The position numbers and the translations under genes are program-made. From the NCBI GenBank assembly GCA_964569085.1, contig CAZMTA010000014.1, positions 27,873 to 91,872 of the forward strand: a stretch of 64,000 bases of DNA, written 5' to 3'. Shown here piece after piece: positions 9,092 through 16,519 of the stretch. The stretch is from JAJCZZ01 sp964569085. Lineage in GTDB: Bacteria > Gemmatimonadota > Gemmatimonadetes > Longimicrobiales > Gaopeijiaceae. The notes beneath the pieces were generated by a model, which did not search any database, was not told the origin of the DNA, and saw only the letters and a list, made by a program, of their open reading frames with translations. The first letter of the stretch is position 1, and every line of letters begins with the position of its first letter.

Positions 9092-10600
9092 CTACCCGCC
9101 GAAGGGCCCGCCGCCCCGGCGGGACCGCATGCGCTCGAGGAACTCCTGCTGCTGGGCCTGGAGCTGGGCGGCGCCCACCACCGCCAGCGTCTCGCCCTCC
9201 TCGAGGCCCGACACCACCTGGGTGTAGTCCCAGTCGTTGATGCCCACCTGGATCATGCGGAGCTCCGCCTCTCCGGCGTCGTTCACCACGAAGACCGCGG
9301 CGGGGCGGGTCTCCCGGTCCGGGGCGCCGGCGGGCGCACCCACGGCCCCGGGTCCGCCCGCGCCCCCGCGCAGCCCGCGCATCACGGCGCGCATGGAGTC
9401 CTGGGTGATCTCTCCCGACTCCACCCGGGCCCGGAGCGCCTGGAGCCGGCTCCGGACGTCCGGGTCTCCCGCTCCGGGCCCCGCGTCGCCCGCACCCTCG
9501 GCGGCGGGAGGGTTCCCGCCGGGAGCTCCGGGACCCGACCGACCCCCCGCAGCGGCGCGGTCGGGCCGCCCGCCCCCGCCCGCCCCGCCGGCCGCGAACC
9601 CGCCCCGACCGCGTCGGGGGATGTCCAGCGTCTCGGGGTCGATGCCCAGCGCCATGGCGGCCGGCGCGATGTCCGAGACCTGCACCACGGCCCCGTTGGG
9701 CACCATGAGCACTCCCGGCGCCCGGTCCACCAGCACGGTCACCTCGGCGTTCATCCCCGGGCGCAGGAGCCCGGCCTGGTTGTCCAGGTCCACGATGACC
9801 GGGAACATGGTCACGTTCTGCTCGACCACCGCCTGGGGCTCGACCTTCTGCACGAGGCCCTGGAAGCTCCGGTCCGGAAAGGCCTCCACCCGCACCGTGG
9901 CGGGCATGCCGGCGCGGATGTCCCCCATGTCCGTCTCGTCCACCAGCGCCCGGACCCGCATGCGGGCCAGGTTGGCCATGACGAAGAGGGTGGTCCCGCC
10001 GGAGACGTTCTGGGAGGCCGACTGGATGACCTGGCCCTCCTCGACGTTCTTCTGGATGATCGTGCCGGCCAGGGGCGCCCGGATGGCCACGTCGCTGAGC
10101 CGCAGCTCGGCGAGCTCGTGGTTCGTCTCGGCCTTCACCAGGTTGGCCTGGGCGTTGGCGTAGTCCAGGCGCGTCTGCTCGTTCTCCTGCTCGGTGATGA
10201 CCTGGCTCGCCAGGAGCTGCTGCGAGCGGTCGAGCTGGGCCCGGGTGATCTCGGTGCGCGCCCGGGCCACCTCGAGATCCGCCGCCGTCTGGTCGAAGGC
10301 GTTGCGGACGTCCCGGGGGTCGACCTCCGCCAGGAGGGTGCCCTGGGTGACCTCGTCGCCCACGTCGGTGAGGAGCCGCAGGATCTCGCCGGAGGCCTTG
10401 GACTTCACCTCCACGGACCGGATGGGCTCCACCGTCCCGGTGGCCTCGGCCTCCAGGGTGATCGTCCCCCGCTCCACCTGGGCGGTCTGGAGGGACGGCC
10501 CCTCCTCGGCGGCCTCGGAGCTCTCGCACCCCGCCATCGCCACCGCGCCCGCCAGGACGAGGACCAGGGGCCCGCCGGCCCGCCGCACGCGCGTCTTCAT
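9092..10600 (-). CDS. Periplasmic adaptor (MacA/HlyD-type) lipoprotein of a tripartite pump
   Basis: 502 residues, longer than the usual 370-420. A lipoprotein signal (basic n-region, lipid Cys at 25 in AMAGC) is followed by barrel-sandwich halves (about residues 60-95 and 170-200), a helical hairpin (about 100-165) and a beta-barrel domain (about 205-300). The extra length is an Ala/Gly/Pro-rich insertion at about residues 311-432 that contains a predicted helix pair (SRLQALRARVESGEITQDS). The C-terminal strand domain resumes at AAVFVVND. The ATG overlaps the ATPase stop in an ATGA. It should link the permease to the TolC homologue of the same operon. Confidence 0.9.
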   Translation of the reverse strand: MKTRVRRAGGPLVLVLAGAVAMAGCESSEAAEEGPSLQTAQVERGTITLEAEATGTVEPIRSVEVKSKASGEILRLLTDVGDEVTQGTLLAEVDPRDVRNAFDQTAADLEVARARTEITRAQLDRSQQLLASQVITEQENEQTRLDYANAQANLVKAETNHELAELRLSDVAIRAPLAGTIIQKNVEEGQVIQSASQNVSGGTTLFVMANLARMRVRALVDETDMGDIRAGMPATVRVEAFPDRSFQGLVQKVEPQAVVEQNVTMFPVIVDLDNQAGLLRPGMNAEVTVLVDRAPGVLMVPNGAVVQVSDIAPAAMALGIDPETLDIPRRGRGGFAAGGAGGGGRPDRAAAGGRSGPGAPGGNPPAAEGAGDAGPGAGDPDVRSRLQALRARVESGEITQDSMRAVMRGLRGGAGGPGAVGAPAGAPDRETRPAAVFVVNDAGEAELRMIQVGINDWDYTQVVSGLEEGETLAVVGAAQLQAQQQEFLERMRSRRGGGPFGG

Positions 10601-11307
10601 GCCTGGACCCCCGCGGTCTCGTTGAGGAAGTCCTTCTCGATCATGCCGTCCTTCAGGTGCACCTGGCGCTTGGCGTATTCGGCGATGTCGTGCTCGTGGG
10701 TCACCAGCAGGATCGTCTGGCCCTGGGCGTTCAGCGCGCTCAGCTGGCCCATGATGTCCTCGGAGGTCACCGAGTCCAGGTTCCCCGTCGGCTCGTCGGC
10801 CAGGAGGAGGGCCGGCTCGTTCACCAGCGCCCGGGCCACCGCCACCCGCTGCCGCTGACCGCCGGACATCTCCGGCGGCTTGTGGTCGACGCGGTCCGCC
10901 AGCCCCACGAGCTCCAGCTTCGCCCGGGCCCGCTCCTTGCGCTCCTTGGAGCCCACCCCGGCGTAGATCAGGGGCAGCTCCACGTTGTGCAGGGCGGTGG
11001 CGCGGGGCAGGAGGTTGAACGTCTGGAAGACGAACCCGATGGCCTTGTTCCGCACGGCGGCGAGCTGGTCCTCGGAGAGCTCGCTGACGACCTGGTCGTC
11101 GAGCCAGTACTTCCCGGCCGTGGGCGTGTCGAGGCAGCCGATCATGTTCATGAAGGTCGACTTGCCGCTCCCCGACGGGCCCATGATGGCCACGAACTCC
11201 CCGCGTCGGACGACGAGGTCCACGCCGCGCACGGCGTGGACGGTCTCGGCGCCCATGACGTAGTCCTTGGTGAGCCCCTCGGTCCGGATGATCACGTCGT
11301 CGCTCAC
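10597..11307 (-). CDS. ABC transporter ATP-binding protein (MacB/LolD type)
   Basis: 236 residues. Walker A is GPSGSGKST, the Q-loop lies at FVFQTFNLLPR, the signature is MSGGQRQRVAVARAL, Walker B is LLLADEPTGNLD, and the H-loop is LLVTHEHD. The sequence belongs with LolD/MacB-type ATPases of the type VII ABC (mechanotransmission) class. GTG start at 11307 shares a GTGA with the TolC stop; its own stop shares an ATGA with the adaptor start. It powers the FtsX-type permease encoded two genes downstream. Confidence 0.93.
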   Translation of the reverse strand: MSDDVIIRTEGLTKDYVMGAETVHAVRGVDLVVRRGEFVAIMGPSGSGKSTFMNMIGCLDTPTAGKYWLDDQVVSELSEDQLAAVRNKAIGFVFQTFNLLPRATALHNVELPLIYAGVGSKERKERARAKLELVGLADRVDHKPPEMSGGQRQRVAVARALVNEPALLLADEPTGNLDSVTSEDIMGQLSALNAQGQTILLVTHEHDIAEYAKRQVHLKDGMIEKDFLNETAGVQA

Positions 11308-12620
11308 AGCTCCCTCCCCAGCACGGCCTCGAGCTGCGCCCGGGCCAGCAGATAGTCGTAGCGTGCGGTCACCGCGTCGGCGGCGGCCTCGTCGGTCGCC
11401 GCCTGGCTGATGAGCAGGTCCAGGATGGTGGCCACCCCCACCTCGTAGCGCTCCCGCACCACCCGCAGGTCCTCGCGGGCCACCGCCACCGCCTCCTCGG
11501 CGATCTCGATGGCCAGACGGGCCGTGCGGAGCTGATGGAGCGCGGCGTCGGCCTCCTCCCTGGCTCCCAGACGGGCGTCGTCCTCTCGGAGTTCCGCCAG
11601 CCGACGGGAGAACTGCGCCCGGTCCACCGAGCTCTCCCGCTGGAAGCCGTTGAAGATGGGGTAGCTGGCCCGGAGCGCGAGGCTCCACGACGTCGTCCCG
11701 TTGGCGAAGGAGGCGGCCTGGTTGGCCCAGTTGTAGCCCGAGGAGAGGCTCACGCTCGGGAGGTACGCCGTGCGCGCCGCCGAGAGCTGGGCCGCCGCCG
11801 CGGTCGTCCCCGCCCGGGCGGCCACCACCGTCGGCGAGGCCTCCTCGGCCAGCGAGAGGATCTCCTCGTCGGACAGGGGCACCGGGGAGAGGTCGATCTC
11901 CTCGGGGCGGACCGGCTGGACGGGGTGGCCCTCCCCGATCTGGCGGCCCAGGGAGAAGCGGGCGGCCCGGGTGGCGGTCTCGGCCTGGAGGAGGGCCTGG
12001 CGGGCGTTCACGAAGTCCAGGCGGGCCCGGAGGGAGTCGGACACGGTGGCCCGCCCCAGCTCGGTCCGGCGCCGCACCATCTCCAGGTTCCGCTCCGCCT
12101 GCTCGACGCGGAGCGCCTGGACGGCCTGGAGGTCCTCCTGGCGGAGCGCCTGGAAGAAGAGGTTCTTCGTCTGGAGCCCCACCTGGAACCGCTGGTTCTC
12201 CCGGTCGGCCTCGGCGGCGTCCACGTCGGCGCGGGCCGCGTCGAGCTCGGCGAAGCGGCGGCCACCGGAGAAGACCTCGTAGCTGGCGGAGAGCCCGGCG
12301 GAGTAGGAGTCCGAGCTGCCCTGGACGACCCGGTCCGTGTTGGGGTCGAAGCGGTCCTGGCTACGGAGCGAGCCCGACGAGCTGACGCTGAGCGAGGGCA
12401 GGAAGGCGCCCCACGCCTGCCGCCTCCCGGTGGACGCCAGGCCCACGGCCTGGTCCTGCTGCGCCATGGCCGGGCTGTGCGCCAACGCGCGCTGCACGGC
12501 CTCCTCGAGCGTGACGCGCTCCTGGGCGACCCCGGGAGAGGATACGAGCATCCCTGCGGCCACCGGAAGAAGGAGAACCCACTTCCGGCAGGCCGACGAC
12601 ACCCACCTCGAATTGTGCAT
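11304..12620 (-). CDS. TolC-family outer-membrane efflux protein
   Basis: 438 residues. A signal peptide is cleaved near SPGVAQ (about residue 32). Two repeated outer-membrane-factor halves follow, each with long Ala/Glu/Arg-rich helices and a short strand segment: VTLEEAVQRALAHSPAM begins the first, SLAEEASPTVVAARA begins the second. It forms the trimeric exit duct for the pump. The gene starts five bases after the CpxP/Spy-like gene and its stop overlaps the ATPase start (GTGA). Confidence 0.9.
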   Translation of the reverse strand: MHNSRWVSSACRKWVLLLPVAAGMLVSSPGVAQERVTLEEAVQRALAHSPAMAQQDQAVGLASTGRRQAWGAFLPSLSVSSSGSLRSQDRFDPNTDRVVQGSSDSYSAGLSASYEVFSGGRRFAELDAARADVDAAEADRENQRFQVGLQTKNLFFQALRQEDLQAVQALRVEQAERNLEMVRRRTELGRATVSDSLRARLDFVNARQALLQAETATRAARFSLGRQIGEGHPVQPVRPEEIDLSPVPLSDEEILSLAEEASPTVVAARAGTTAAAAQLSAARTAYLPSVSLSSGYNWANQAASFANGTTSWSLALRASYPIFNGFQRESSVDRAQFSRRLAELREDDARLGAREEADAALHQLRTARLAIEIAEEAVAVAREDLRVVRERYEVGVATILDLLISQAATDEAAADAVTARYDYLLARAQLEAVLGREL

Positions 12621-12625
12621 GGAAC

Positions 12626-13060
12626 CTAGTCCCGATCATCCCTCGCGTCTTCGGCCTCTCGCTCGGCCTTGCGACGCTCGTAGTCCGCGATGAGGGAGTC
12701 GTATCGGGCGGCCTGCTCCGCGCTGAACACGTCCTTGATGGCCTCGCGCGTCGAGTCGATGAGCGCCTCGTAGCGCGGGTTGTAGCTGGCGCGGAACTGC
12801 TCCTGCAGCGATTCCATCTTCGCCCGATGCTCGACGACGATGGAGTCGATGAGGACCGACTGGTCGGGGCTCGGACCCACCTGCTCGTACATGGGGATCC
12901 GGCGCTCCTCCTCGGGCTCCGCGGTCGCCACCTCGGCGGCCTCGGCGGGGTTGGCCACCGCGGTCCGGTCGAAGGCGAGGCCGAGGGTGAACCCCGAGCC
13001 GAAGATCACGGCCAGGAGGAGGGCGGTCAGCAGGCGGGTCTTGGCGGGAGAGGACTGCAT
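12626..13060 (-). CDS. Membrane-anchored CpxP/Spy-like helical periplasmic protein
   Basis: 144 residues. An uncleaved-looking N-terminal span (about residues 9-28, LLTALLLAVIFGSGFTLGLAF) is followed by an acidic linker and a long charged helical region (HRAKMESLQEQFRASYNPRY...EQAARYDSLIADYERRKAE). This resembles the CpxP/Spy/ZraP group of periplasmic chaperone-sensors, which often feed back on envelope-stress regulators. The gene overlaps the preceding gene by one base (TGATG), which places it inside the sigma operon between the regulator and the pump. Family assignment is tentative. Confidence 0.65.
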   Translation of the reverse strand: MQSSPAKTRLLTALLLAVIFGSGFTLGLAFDRTAVANPAEAAEVATAEPEEERRIPMYEQVGPSPDQSVLIDSIVVEHRAKMESLQEQFRASYNPRYEALIDSTREAIKDVFSAEQAARYDSLIADYERRKAEREAEDARDDRD

Positions 13061-13476
13061 CAGAAGCGATCCGTGACGAAGGACACCGCGCTACCCACCT
13101 GCGGCGCCAGCGCCGCGGGGATGGGATCGTCGGCCAGCTCGGACACCAGGAGCTCCTCGACCCCGACGTGATTGGCGGCTTCGGGCGCCACCGGGCCACG
13201 CACGAGGGAGAGGGCCGCCACGGCGGCCGCCAGGAGCGCGGTGGGCACCAGCGTACGGGACCAGGATTGGAGCACGTCCCCCACGGTCACGTCGGACAGG
13301 AGGCGCCGGCGGGACAGCTCCGGGCCGGCCCGCTCGACGACCCAGGAGCGGAAGCGAACCCAGTAGTGGGGATCGTCCGTCGCCGGATCCAGGGCGCGCA
13401 GCCACTCGGCGATCTCGGGATCCTGCCCGAGCCCGTCGTGGTGGGCGCTCATCCTCGTTCCATGTCGGTCCGTCAT
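13060..13476 (-). CDS. Putative membrane-bound anti-sigma factor
   Basis: 138 residues. A cytoplasmic region of about 75 residues (HDGLGQDPEIAEWLRALDP..., with helical WVRFRSWVVERAG) precedes one span (about residues 77-95, TLVPTALLAAAVAALSLV) and a short periplasmic tail. There is no HxxxCxxC zinc motif, so this is not a classical ZAS protein. The role is inferred from position: it starts four bases after the ECF sigma stop, the usual place for the cognate anti-sigma. Alternative start at a second Met (13452). Confidence 0.6.
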   Translation of the reverse strand: MTDRHGTRMSAHHDGLGQDPEIAEWLRALDPATDDPHYWVRFRSWVVERAGPELSRRRLLSDVTVGDVLQSWSRTLVPTALLAAAVAALSLVRGPVAPEAANHVGVEELLVSELADDPIPAALAPQVGSAVSFVTDRF

Positions 13477-13480
13477 CGTC

Positions 13481-14053
13481 TCAGCCCTTCGTTGAGATGT
13501 CTGCGCTCACCGGTCCCCGTCTCAGGACCTCGCGCAACGCCTTCCTGGCGAAGTGGAGATGGGAGCGCACCGTGCCCGAAGGCAGGTCCAGCCGCTCCGC
13601 GATCTCCCTGTGCTTCCATCCTTCCAGATCGTGCAACAGCACGATCTCCCGCTGCACGTCGGTCAGCTGCGCCAACGCGTCCCTCAGCTGGCTCCGGAGC
13701 TCCAGGGTCTCGGTGACCCGATCCGGGCCCGGTCGGCCCGAGCTGGCGCCCACCGGGATCTGGTCCGTGTCCCTGAGGGACAGCCTCCGGACCAGGTTCC
13801 TCGACCGGTTGCGCACGATGGTCATCAACCATCCCGCGAACCGCTCCGGGTTCCGACACTCGTCCAACCGCTCGAGCGCCACCATGAAGGCTTCCTGTGC
13901 CGCGTCCTCCGCGTCCTCGTGCTTGCCGGTGACGGAGAGCGCCACGGAGTACGCGGCCCTCTGGTACTTCTGGACCAGCATGCCGAAGGCGCGTTCGTCG
14001 CCCCTCCGGGCATCCCGGACCAGATTTCCGTCGTTGGTCTCTTCGGACATCAT
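13481..14053 (-). CDS. ECF RNA polymerase sigma factor heading the efflux operon
   Basis: 190 residues. Region 2 has AFGMLVQKYQRAAYSVALSV, the acidic DAEDAAQEAFMVALERL and FAGWLMTIVRNRSRNLVRR. Region 4 has LTDVQREIVLLHDLEGW and the helix-turn-helix HREIAERLDLPSGTVRSHL. The start at a double ATG (14053 or 14050) lies directly after a CAAC...TGTC box, so the mRNA may be leaderless. The six following genes are spaced from -4 to +13 bases, so this sigma very probably controls the tripartite pump. Confidence 0.92.
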   Translation of the reverse strand: MMSEETNDGNLVRDARRGDERAFGMLVQKYQRAAYSVALSVTGKHEDAEDAAQEAFMVALERLDECRNPERFAGWLMTIVRNRSRNLVRRLSLRDTDQIPVGASSGRPGPDRVTETLELRSQLRDALAQLTDVQREIVLLHDLEGWKHREIAERLDLPSGTVRSHLHFARKALREVLRRGPVSADISTKG

Positions 14054-14085
14054 CTAGGACACCGAGCCCGCGCTGCGTGTTGAGC
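14054..14085 (-). promoter_or_regulatory. Putative ECF-type promoter of the sigma/efflux operon
   Basis: Read on the minus strand, CTCAAC is followed 17 bases later by TGTCC, then TAG and the ATG at 14053. This resembles the boxes ahead of the two other ECF genes. It would place the transcription start at or very near the start codon. Visual match only. Confidence 0.4.
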
Positions 14086-14094
14086 TTCGTCGGA

Positions 14095-14116
14095 GGAGAC
14101 CTCCTGCCGGGTCTCC
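14095..14116 (-). promoter_or_regulatory. Small inverted repeat upstream of the sigma/efflux operon
   Basis: GGAGACC at 14095-14101 pairs with GGTCTCC at 14110-14116 across an eight-base loop. It lies just upstream of the putative promoter and could be an operator or RNA hairpin; no protein is implied. Confidence 0.3.
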
Positions 14117-14290
14117 GTGACAGGGAAGCTAGTGTCCCGACACCGATGTCCGCGAGCCGCGGCCACCCCTCGAGGCGACCGGCCCCCGGACCGTCCTCGT
14201 CCCGCCGGGGCCCGCCTGCTGGACGGCCGCCCGACACGACTCCCGCGAGGCCGTTCGGCCCCGCGTCAGAGAGGGACGCCCCCGGACCCC

Positions 14291-14315
14291 CCGACGTTAA
14301 ACGCGGGGGCGTCGG
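14291..14315. repeat. Inverted repeat 1 of 3
   Basis: CCGACG (14291-14296) pairs with CGTCGG (14310-14315) across a 13-base loop. It is separated from the next palindrome by three bases. Confidence 0.45.
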
Positions 14316-14318
14316 CCC

Positions 14319-14342
14319 CGTCCGGGCCCCGGGGCCCGGACG
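14319..14342. repeat. Perfect 24-base GC palindrome (inverted repeat 2 of 3)
   Basis: The 12-base half-site CGTCCGGGCCCC is followed at once by its reverse complement with no spacer. Such a palindrome can form a cruciform or act as a protein-binding site. It abuts the large hairpin at 14343. Confidence 0.6.
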
Positions 14343-14385
14343 CGACGAGGCCCTCCGGAACGGTATGTCCCGGAGGGCCTCGTCG
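14343..14385 (-). terminator. Strong 16-bp hairpin 3' of the small basic peptide gene
   Basis: CGACGAGGCCCTCCGG (14343-14358) pairs perfectly with its complement at 14370-14385 across an 11-base loop. It begins 22 bases after the stop codon of the peptide gene on the minus strand. There is no T tract, which is common in GC-rich terminators. Confidence 0.6.
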
Positions 14386-14407
14386 ACGCGGTCCCGAAGG
14401 GGCTCCC

Positions 14408-14584
14408 TCAGGCGGCGCCCTTCCAGCGACCGAAGGGAAGCGTCGGGTTCGGCCGTACCTTGCCGCCCCAGATGAAGGCGGCGATGCGGGGCGGCCGGCG
14501 TCCCGCGGCTTCCTGGTCGCCCCGGCGGATCACGATGCCGCGGAGGGGCCGGCGGGTGCGTGCCTGTCGGTCTATGGGTTTCAT
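14408..14584 (-). CDS. Small, strongly basic peptide of unknown function
   Basis: 58 residues with more than ten Arg/Lys, beginning MKPIDRQARTRRPLRGIVIR and ending in an aromatic/Gly/Pro-rich tail (WGGKVRPNPTLPFGRWKGAA). ATG at 14584 has AGGAG ten bases upstream, and a strong hairpin follows the stop, so it looks like an independent gene with its own leader. It has no signal peptide and no Cys. It lies just before a hypothetical gene and a PqqD/HprK pair, which raises the possibility of a modified peptide, but the leader does not match known lasso or other RiPP leaders. It could equally be a nucleic-acid-binding microprotein. Confidence 0.5.
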   Translation of the reverse strand: MKPIDRQARTRRPLRGIVIRRGDQEAAGRRPPRIAAFIWGGKVRPNPTLPFGRWKGAA

Positions 14585-14741
14585 GGCGGGTGGGCTCCTG
14601 GAGGTCCGGGTCCGTCCGCCGCGAGCGCGCGGCGGGACACCCGTGTGGGAGGCAGCTTCCATGCCCGCTCCCCTCCCCCGGCCCCACTCCCGTCAAGTCT
14701 CTGCCACCCAACGGCTTATGGACTTCACCCTACACCCTCCG

Positions 14742-14759
14742 GACGGCGCAGCAGCCGTC
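14742..14759. promoter_or_regulatory. Small dyad in the leader region upstream of the basic peptide
   Basis: GACGGC and GCCGTC flank a six-base loop. The surrounding 14690-14775 stretch is less GC-rich than its neighbours and includes a TTGACG hexamer on the minus strand at 14696-14691, so it probably holds regulatory sequence. No clear -10 can be assigned. Confidence 0.3.
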
Positions 14760-14845
14760 GTGTGTGTGCATTCGACACGGGCGCGTGTCCCCCAGGGAGG
14801 ACGGGAGGGCGGGCGGCGGGGGGGCCCGGAGCGCGGGCCCGGCGC

Positions 14846-15319
14846 TCATCTCCCCGGGCCGTGGCCCCTGCCTCGGGCCCGACTGGTCTCGGGAAAGAGC
14901 TCCGTCTCCTCGAAGGGGTCCCGCGGCGGCCGTCCGGCCCGCCAGGCCGCCTCGAGCTGGCGCGGGGTGAGCGCCTCGAGGGTCTTCCCCACCACCAGCG
15001 CCTCACGCTCCGGCTCCTCCTCGTCGGCCCGGTGGAACCCCAGGAGGAGCAGGTCGGCGGACCCCTGGGAGGTGTGGCCGCGGGAGCGCCCCCGCACCCG
15101 CACGAGGAGCGTCTCCTCCTGCAGCTCGAGCTCCACCTCCGGCTCGTCCACCAGCCGGGCGCCTTCGGGTCCGTCGTCTCCGGAGAGCCCGGCGCGCACC
15201 GGCTTGGGCGTGGTGGCCTCGCCCGCGGGGCGCGGCCGCACCGGTCGGGGGCGGGCGGCCCGGGGGCGGCTCGGCTCCCCGGGGGCGGGCGCGGACGGAT
15301 CGTCGTCGGGAGGCGTCAT
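14846..15319 (-). CDS. Hypothetical protein with Pro/Arg-rich N-terminus and conserved-looking C-terminal domain
   Basis: 157 residues. The first 50 are Pro/Ala/Arg-rich and probably disordered. Residues about 60-145 look folded, with alternating strands (EVELELQEETLLVRVRGRSR, ADLLLLGFHRADEE) and a helix (LEALTPRQLEAAWRAG). I recognise no family. ATG at 15319 is preceded five bases upstream by ACCTT, resembling the leaderless starts elsewhere in the window. It is divergent from the PqqD gene and followed, after a gap, by the basic peptide gene on the same strand. Confidence 0.6.
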   Translation of the reverse strand: MTPPDDDPSAPAPGEPSRPRAARPRPVRPRPAGEATTPKPVRAGLSGDDGPEGARLVDEPEVELELQEETLLVRVRGRSRGHTSQGSADLLLLGFHRADEEEPEREALVVGKTLEALTPRQLEAAWRAGRPPRDPFEETELFPETSRARGRGHGPGR

Positions 15320-15411
15320 GGCCCCAAGGTGCGGCGCCCGGCCGCCGCCATCAAGCGGCCCGGGGCCGGCGGAGCCTTGCTCCCCTCCCCGACGGCGGGC
15401 GATCCTACCCC

Positions 15412-15687
15412 ATGCCCTCCCCCCGCCCCCGACCCTGGACCCCCCGGGCTCGTCCGGACCTCGTCTTCCGCCGCGTCGGCGAGGACTGGGTGGTCTTCGA
15501 CCCGCGCACCCAGGACCTCCACGTCCTCAACCTGGCGGCGGCGCTGGTCTGGTCGTTCTGCACCGGCGAGCACGCGGTGGACGAGATCGAGGCCCGGGTG
15601 GCCGAGGCGTGGGAGGGCGTGGACGATCCGGGTGTCCGGGCCGCCCTGGACCGCTTCGCCCAGGCCGGGCTCCTGGTGGAGGGGTGA
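15412..15687 (+). CDS. PqqD-family protein (HPr-rel-A type peptide chaperone)
   Basis: 91 residues, matching small PqqD-like RRE domains. The diagnostic part is VFDPRTQDLHVLNLAAALVW followed by CTGEHAVDEIEARVAE and a final winged-helix strand (AQAGLLVEG). PqqD domains bind the leader of ribosomal peptides and present it to modifying enzymes. Partnered here with an HprK-like kinase one base downstream, it matches the uncharacterised HPr-rel-A arrangement. No radical SAM, lasso cyclase or B2 protease is present in this window, so the substrate is unknown. Confidence 0.82.
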   Translation: MPSPRPRPWTPRARPDLVFRRVGEDWVVFDPRTQDLHVLNLAAALVWSFCTGEHAVDEIEARVAEAWEGVDDPGVRAALDRFAQAGLLVEG

Positions 15688-15688
15688 C

Positions 15689-16519
15689 GTGGCCTCCCGT
15701 CTCGTCTTCGAGGCCGCCGGCACCCGCATCGCCGTGGAGGTGGCCGAGGGGGCCCGGGACGCGCTTCCGGCGATCCGGTCCTTCATGCCGGACCTCCAGG
15801 GCGGCGGGGCCGACGCGACCGAGGCCGGGCCGGCCACCCTCGCCCTGGGCCGGACGGCGGAGGGGTGGTGGGTCCGGGACGGGTCGCGGAGCTGGACCTC
15901 CCCCGACCTGGTCCCGGCCCTGGAGCGCCTGGAGCTCTCCCTGGCGGAGGCGGTGGTCGGCGCCCACGGGCGCACCGGGCTCCACGCCGGGGGCGTGGTG
16001 GGGGCCGGAGGGGGCGCCACGCTCCTGTGCGGACCCGGCGGGGCGGGCAAGTCCAGTCTCACCGCCGCCCTGGCGCTGCGGGGCTCCGCGGTGCTCGGAG
16101 ACGACGTGGTCTTCCTCCACGCCGGGCGCGCCCACCCCTTCCACCGGCTCCTGAAGCTCGAGCGGGCCGCCCGGAGCCGGCTGGAGCTGGCGCGCCCTCC
16201 GGGCCCGCTCAGCGAGCTCTGGGACGAGCCGACCTTCTTCCACCCCCGGGCCCTGGGGAGCCGGTGGGCCGAGCCCGCCGAGGTCGTCCTCGTGGCGCTC
16301 CCCACCCGGGTCCCCGGCACGGAGCCGGAGATGGTGGAGCGGCGGGCCGCCGAGGTCCTCCCCGTCCTCCTCTCCCAGGTCGTGCTGGCGCCCCGTCTCG
16401 AGGCCGGGGCCTTCGAGGCCGTCACCGACGCCCTGGCCGGCGCCCGCTGCGTCGAGCTCCGCTACTGGGACACGCCCGCCGCGGCCGCGGCGCTGGAGGA
16501 GCTCCTGGCCCGGGGCTGA
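15689..16519 (+). CDS. HprK-related kinase (HPr-rel-A system)
   Basis: 276 residues from a GTG at 15689, one base after the PqqD stop. The P-loop GPGGAGKSS (115-123) lies in the HPr kinase context: GLHAGGVV before it and LGDDVVFLHAG after it, as in the C-terminal kinase domain of HprK. The protein lacks the N-terminal HprK domain and the genome window has no HPr, which fits the HprK-related kinases found beside PqqD proteins. The substrate is unknown. The last 58 bases overlap the convergent HTTM gene. Confidence 0.82.
   Translation: MASRLVFEAAGTRIAVEVAEGARDALPAIRSFMPDLQGGGADATEAGPATLALGRTAEGWWVRDGSRSWTSPDLVPALERLELSLAEAVVGAHGRTGLHAGGVVGAGGGATLLCGPGGAGKSSLTAALALRGSAVLGDDVVFLHAGRAHPFHRLLKLERAARSRLELARPPGPLSELWDEPTFFHPRALGSRWAEPAEVVLVALPTRVPGTEPEMVERRAAEVLPVLLSQVVLAPRLEAGAFEAVTDALAGARCVELRYWDTPAAAAALEELLARG

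Larger units (their letters stand above)
14117..14407. other. Gene-free stretch with stacked inverted repeats at its right end
   Basis: No convincing coding frame is seen here on either strand; the open frames have extreme Pro/Arg composition and no start signals. The left part (14117-14290) shows nothing recognisable. The right part holds three consecutive inverted repeats, listed separately. Confidence 0.6.

Noticed and set aside
14077..14475. Long open frames on the plus strand between the sigma operon and the peptide gene
   Set aside because: Extreme Pro/Arg composition, no ribosome binding site and overlap with palindromes; they look like GC-rich shadow frames.
14408..14584. Basic peptide as a lasso-peptide precursor
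   Set aside because: The leader lacks the YxxPxLxxxGxxxxxT pattern, and no lasso cyclase or B2 protease is in the window; only the PqqD and HprK-like neighbours suggest it.
15412..16519. Complete HPr/HprK carbon-regulation system
   Set aside because: No HPr gene or PTS component is present and the kinase lacks the HprK N-terminal domain, so it fits the HprK-related group instead.
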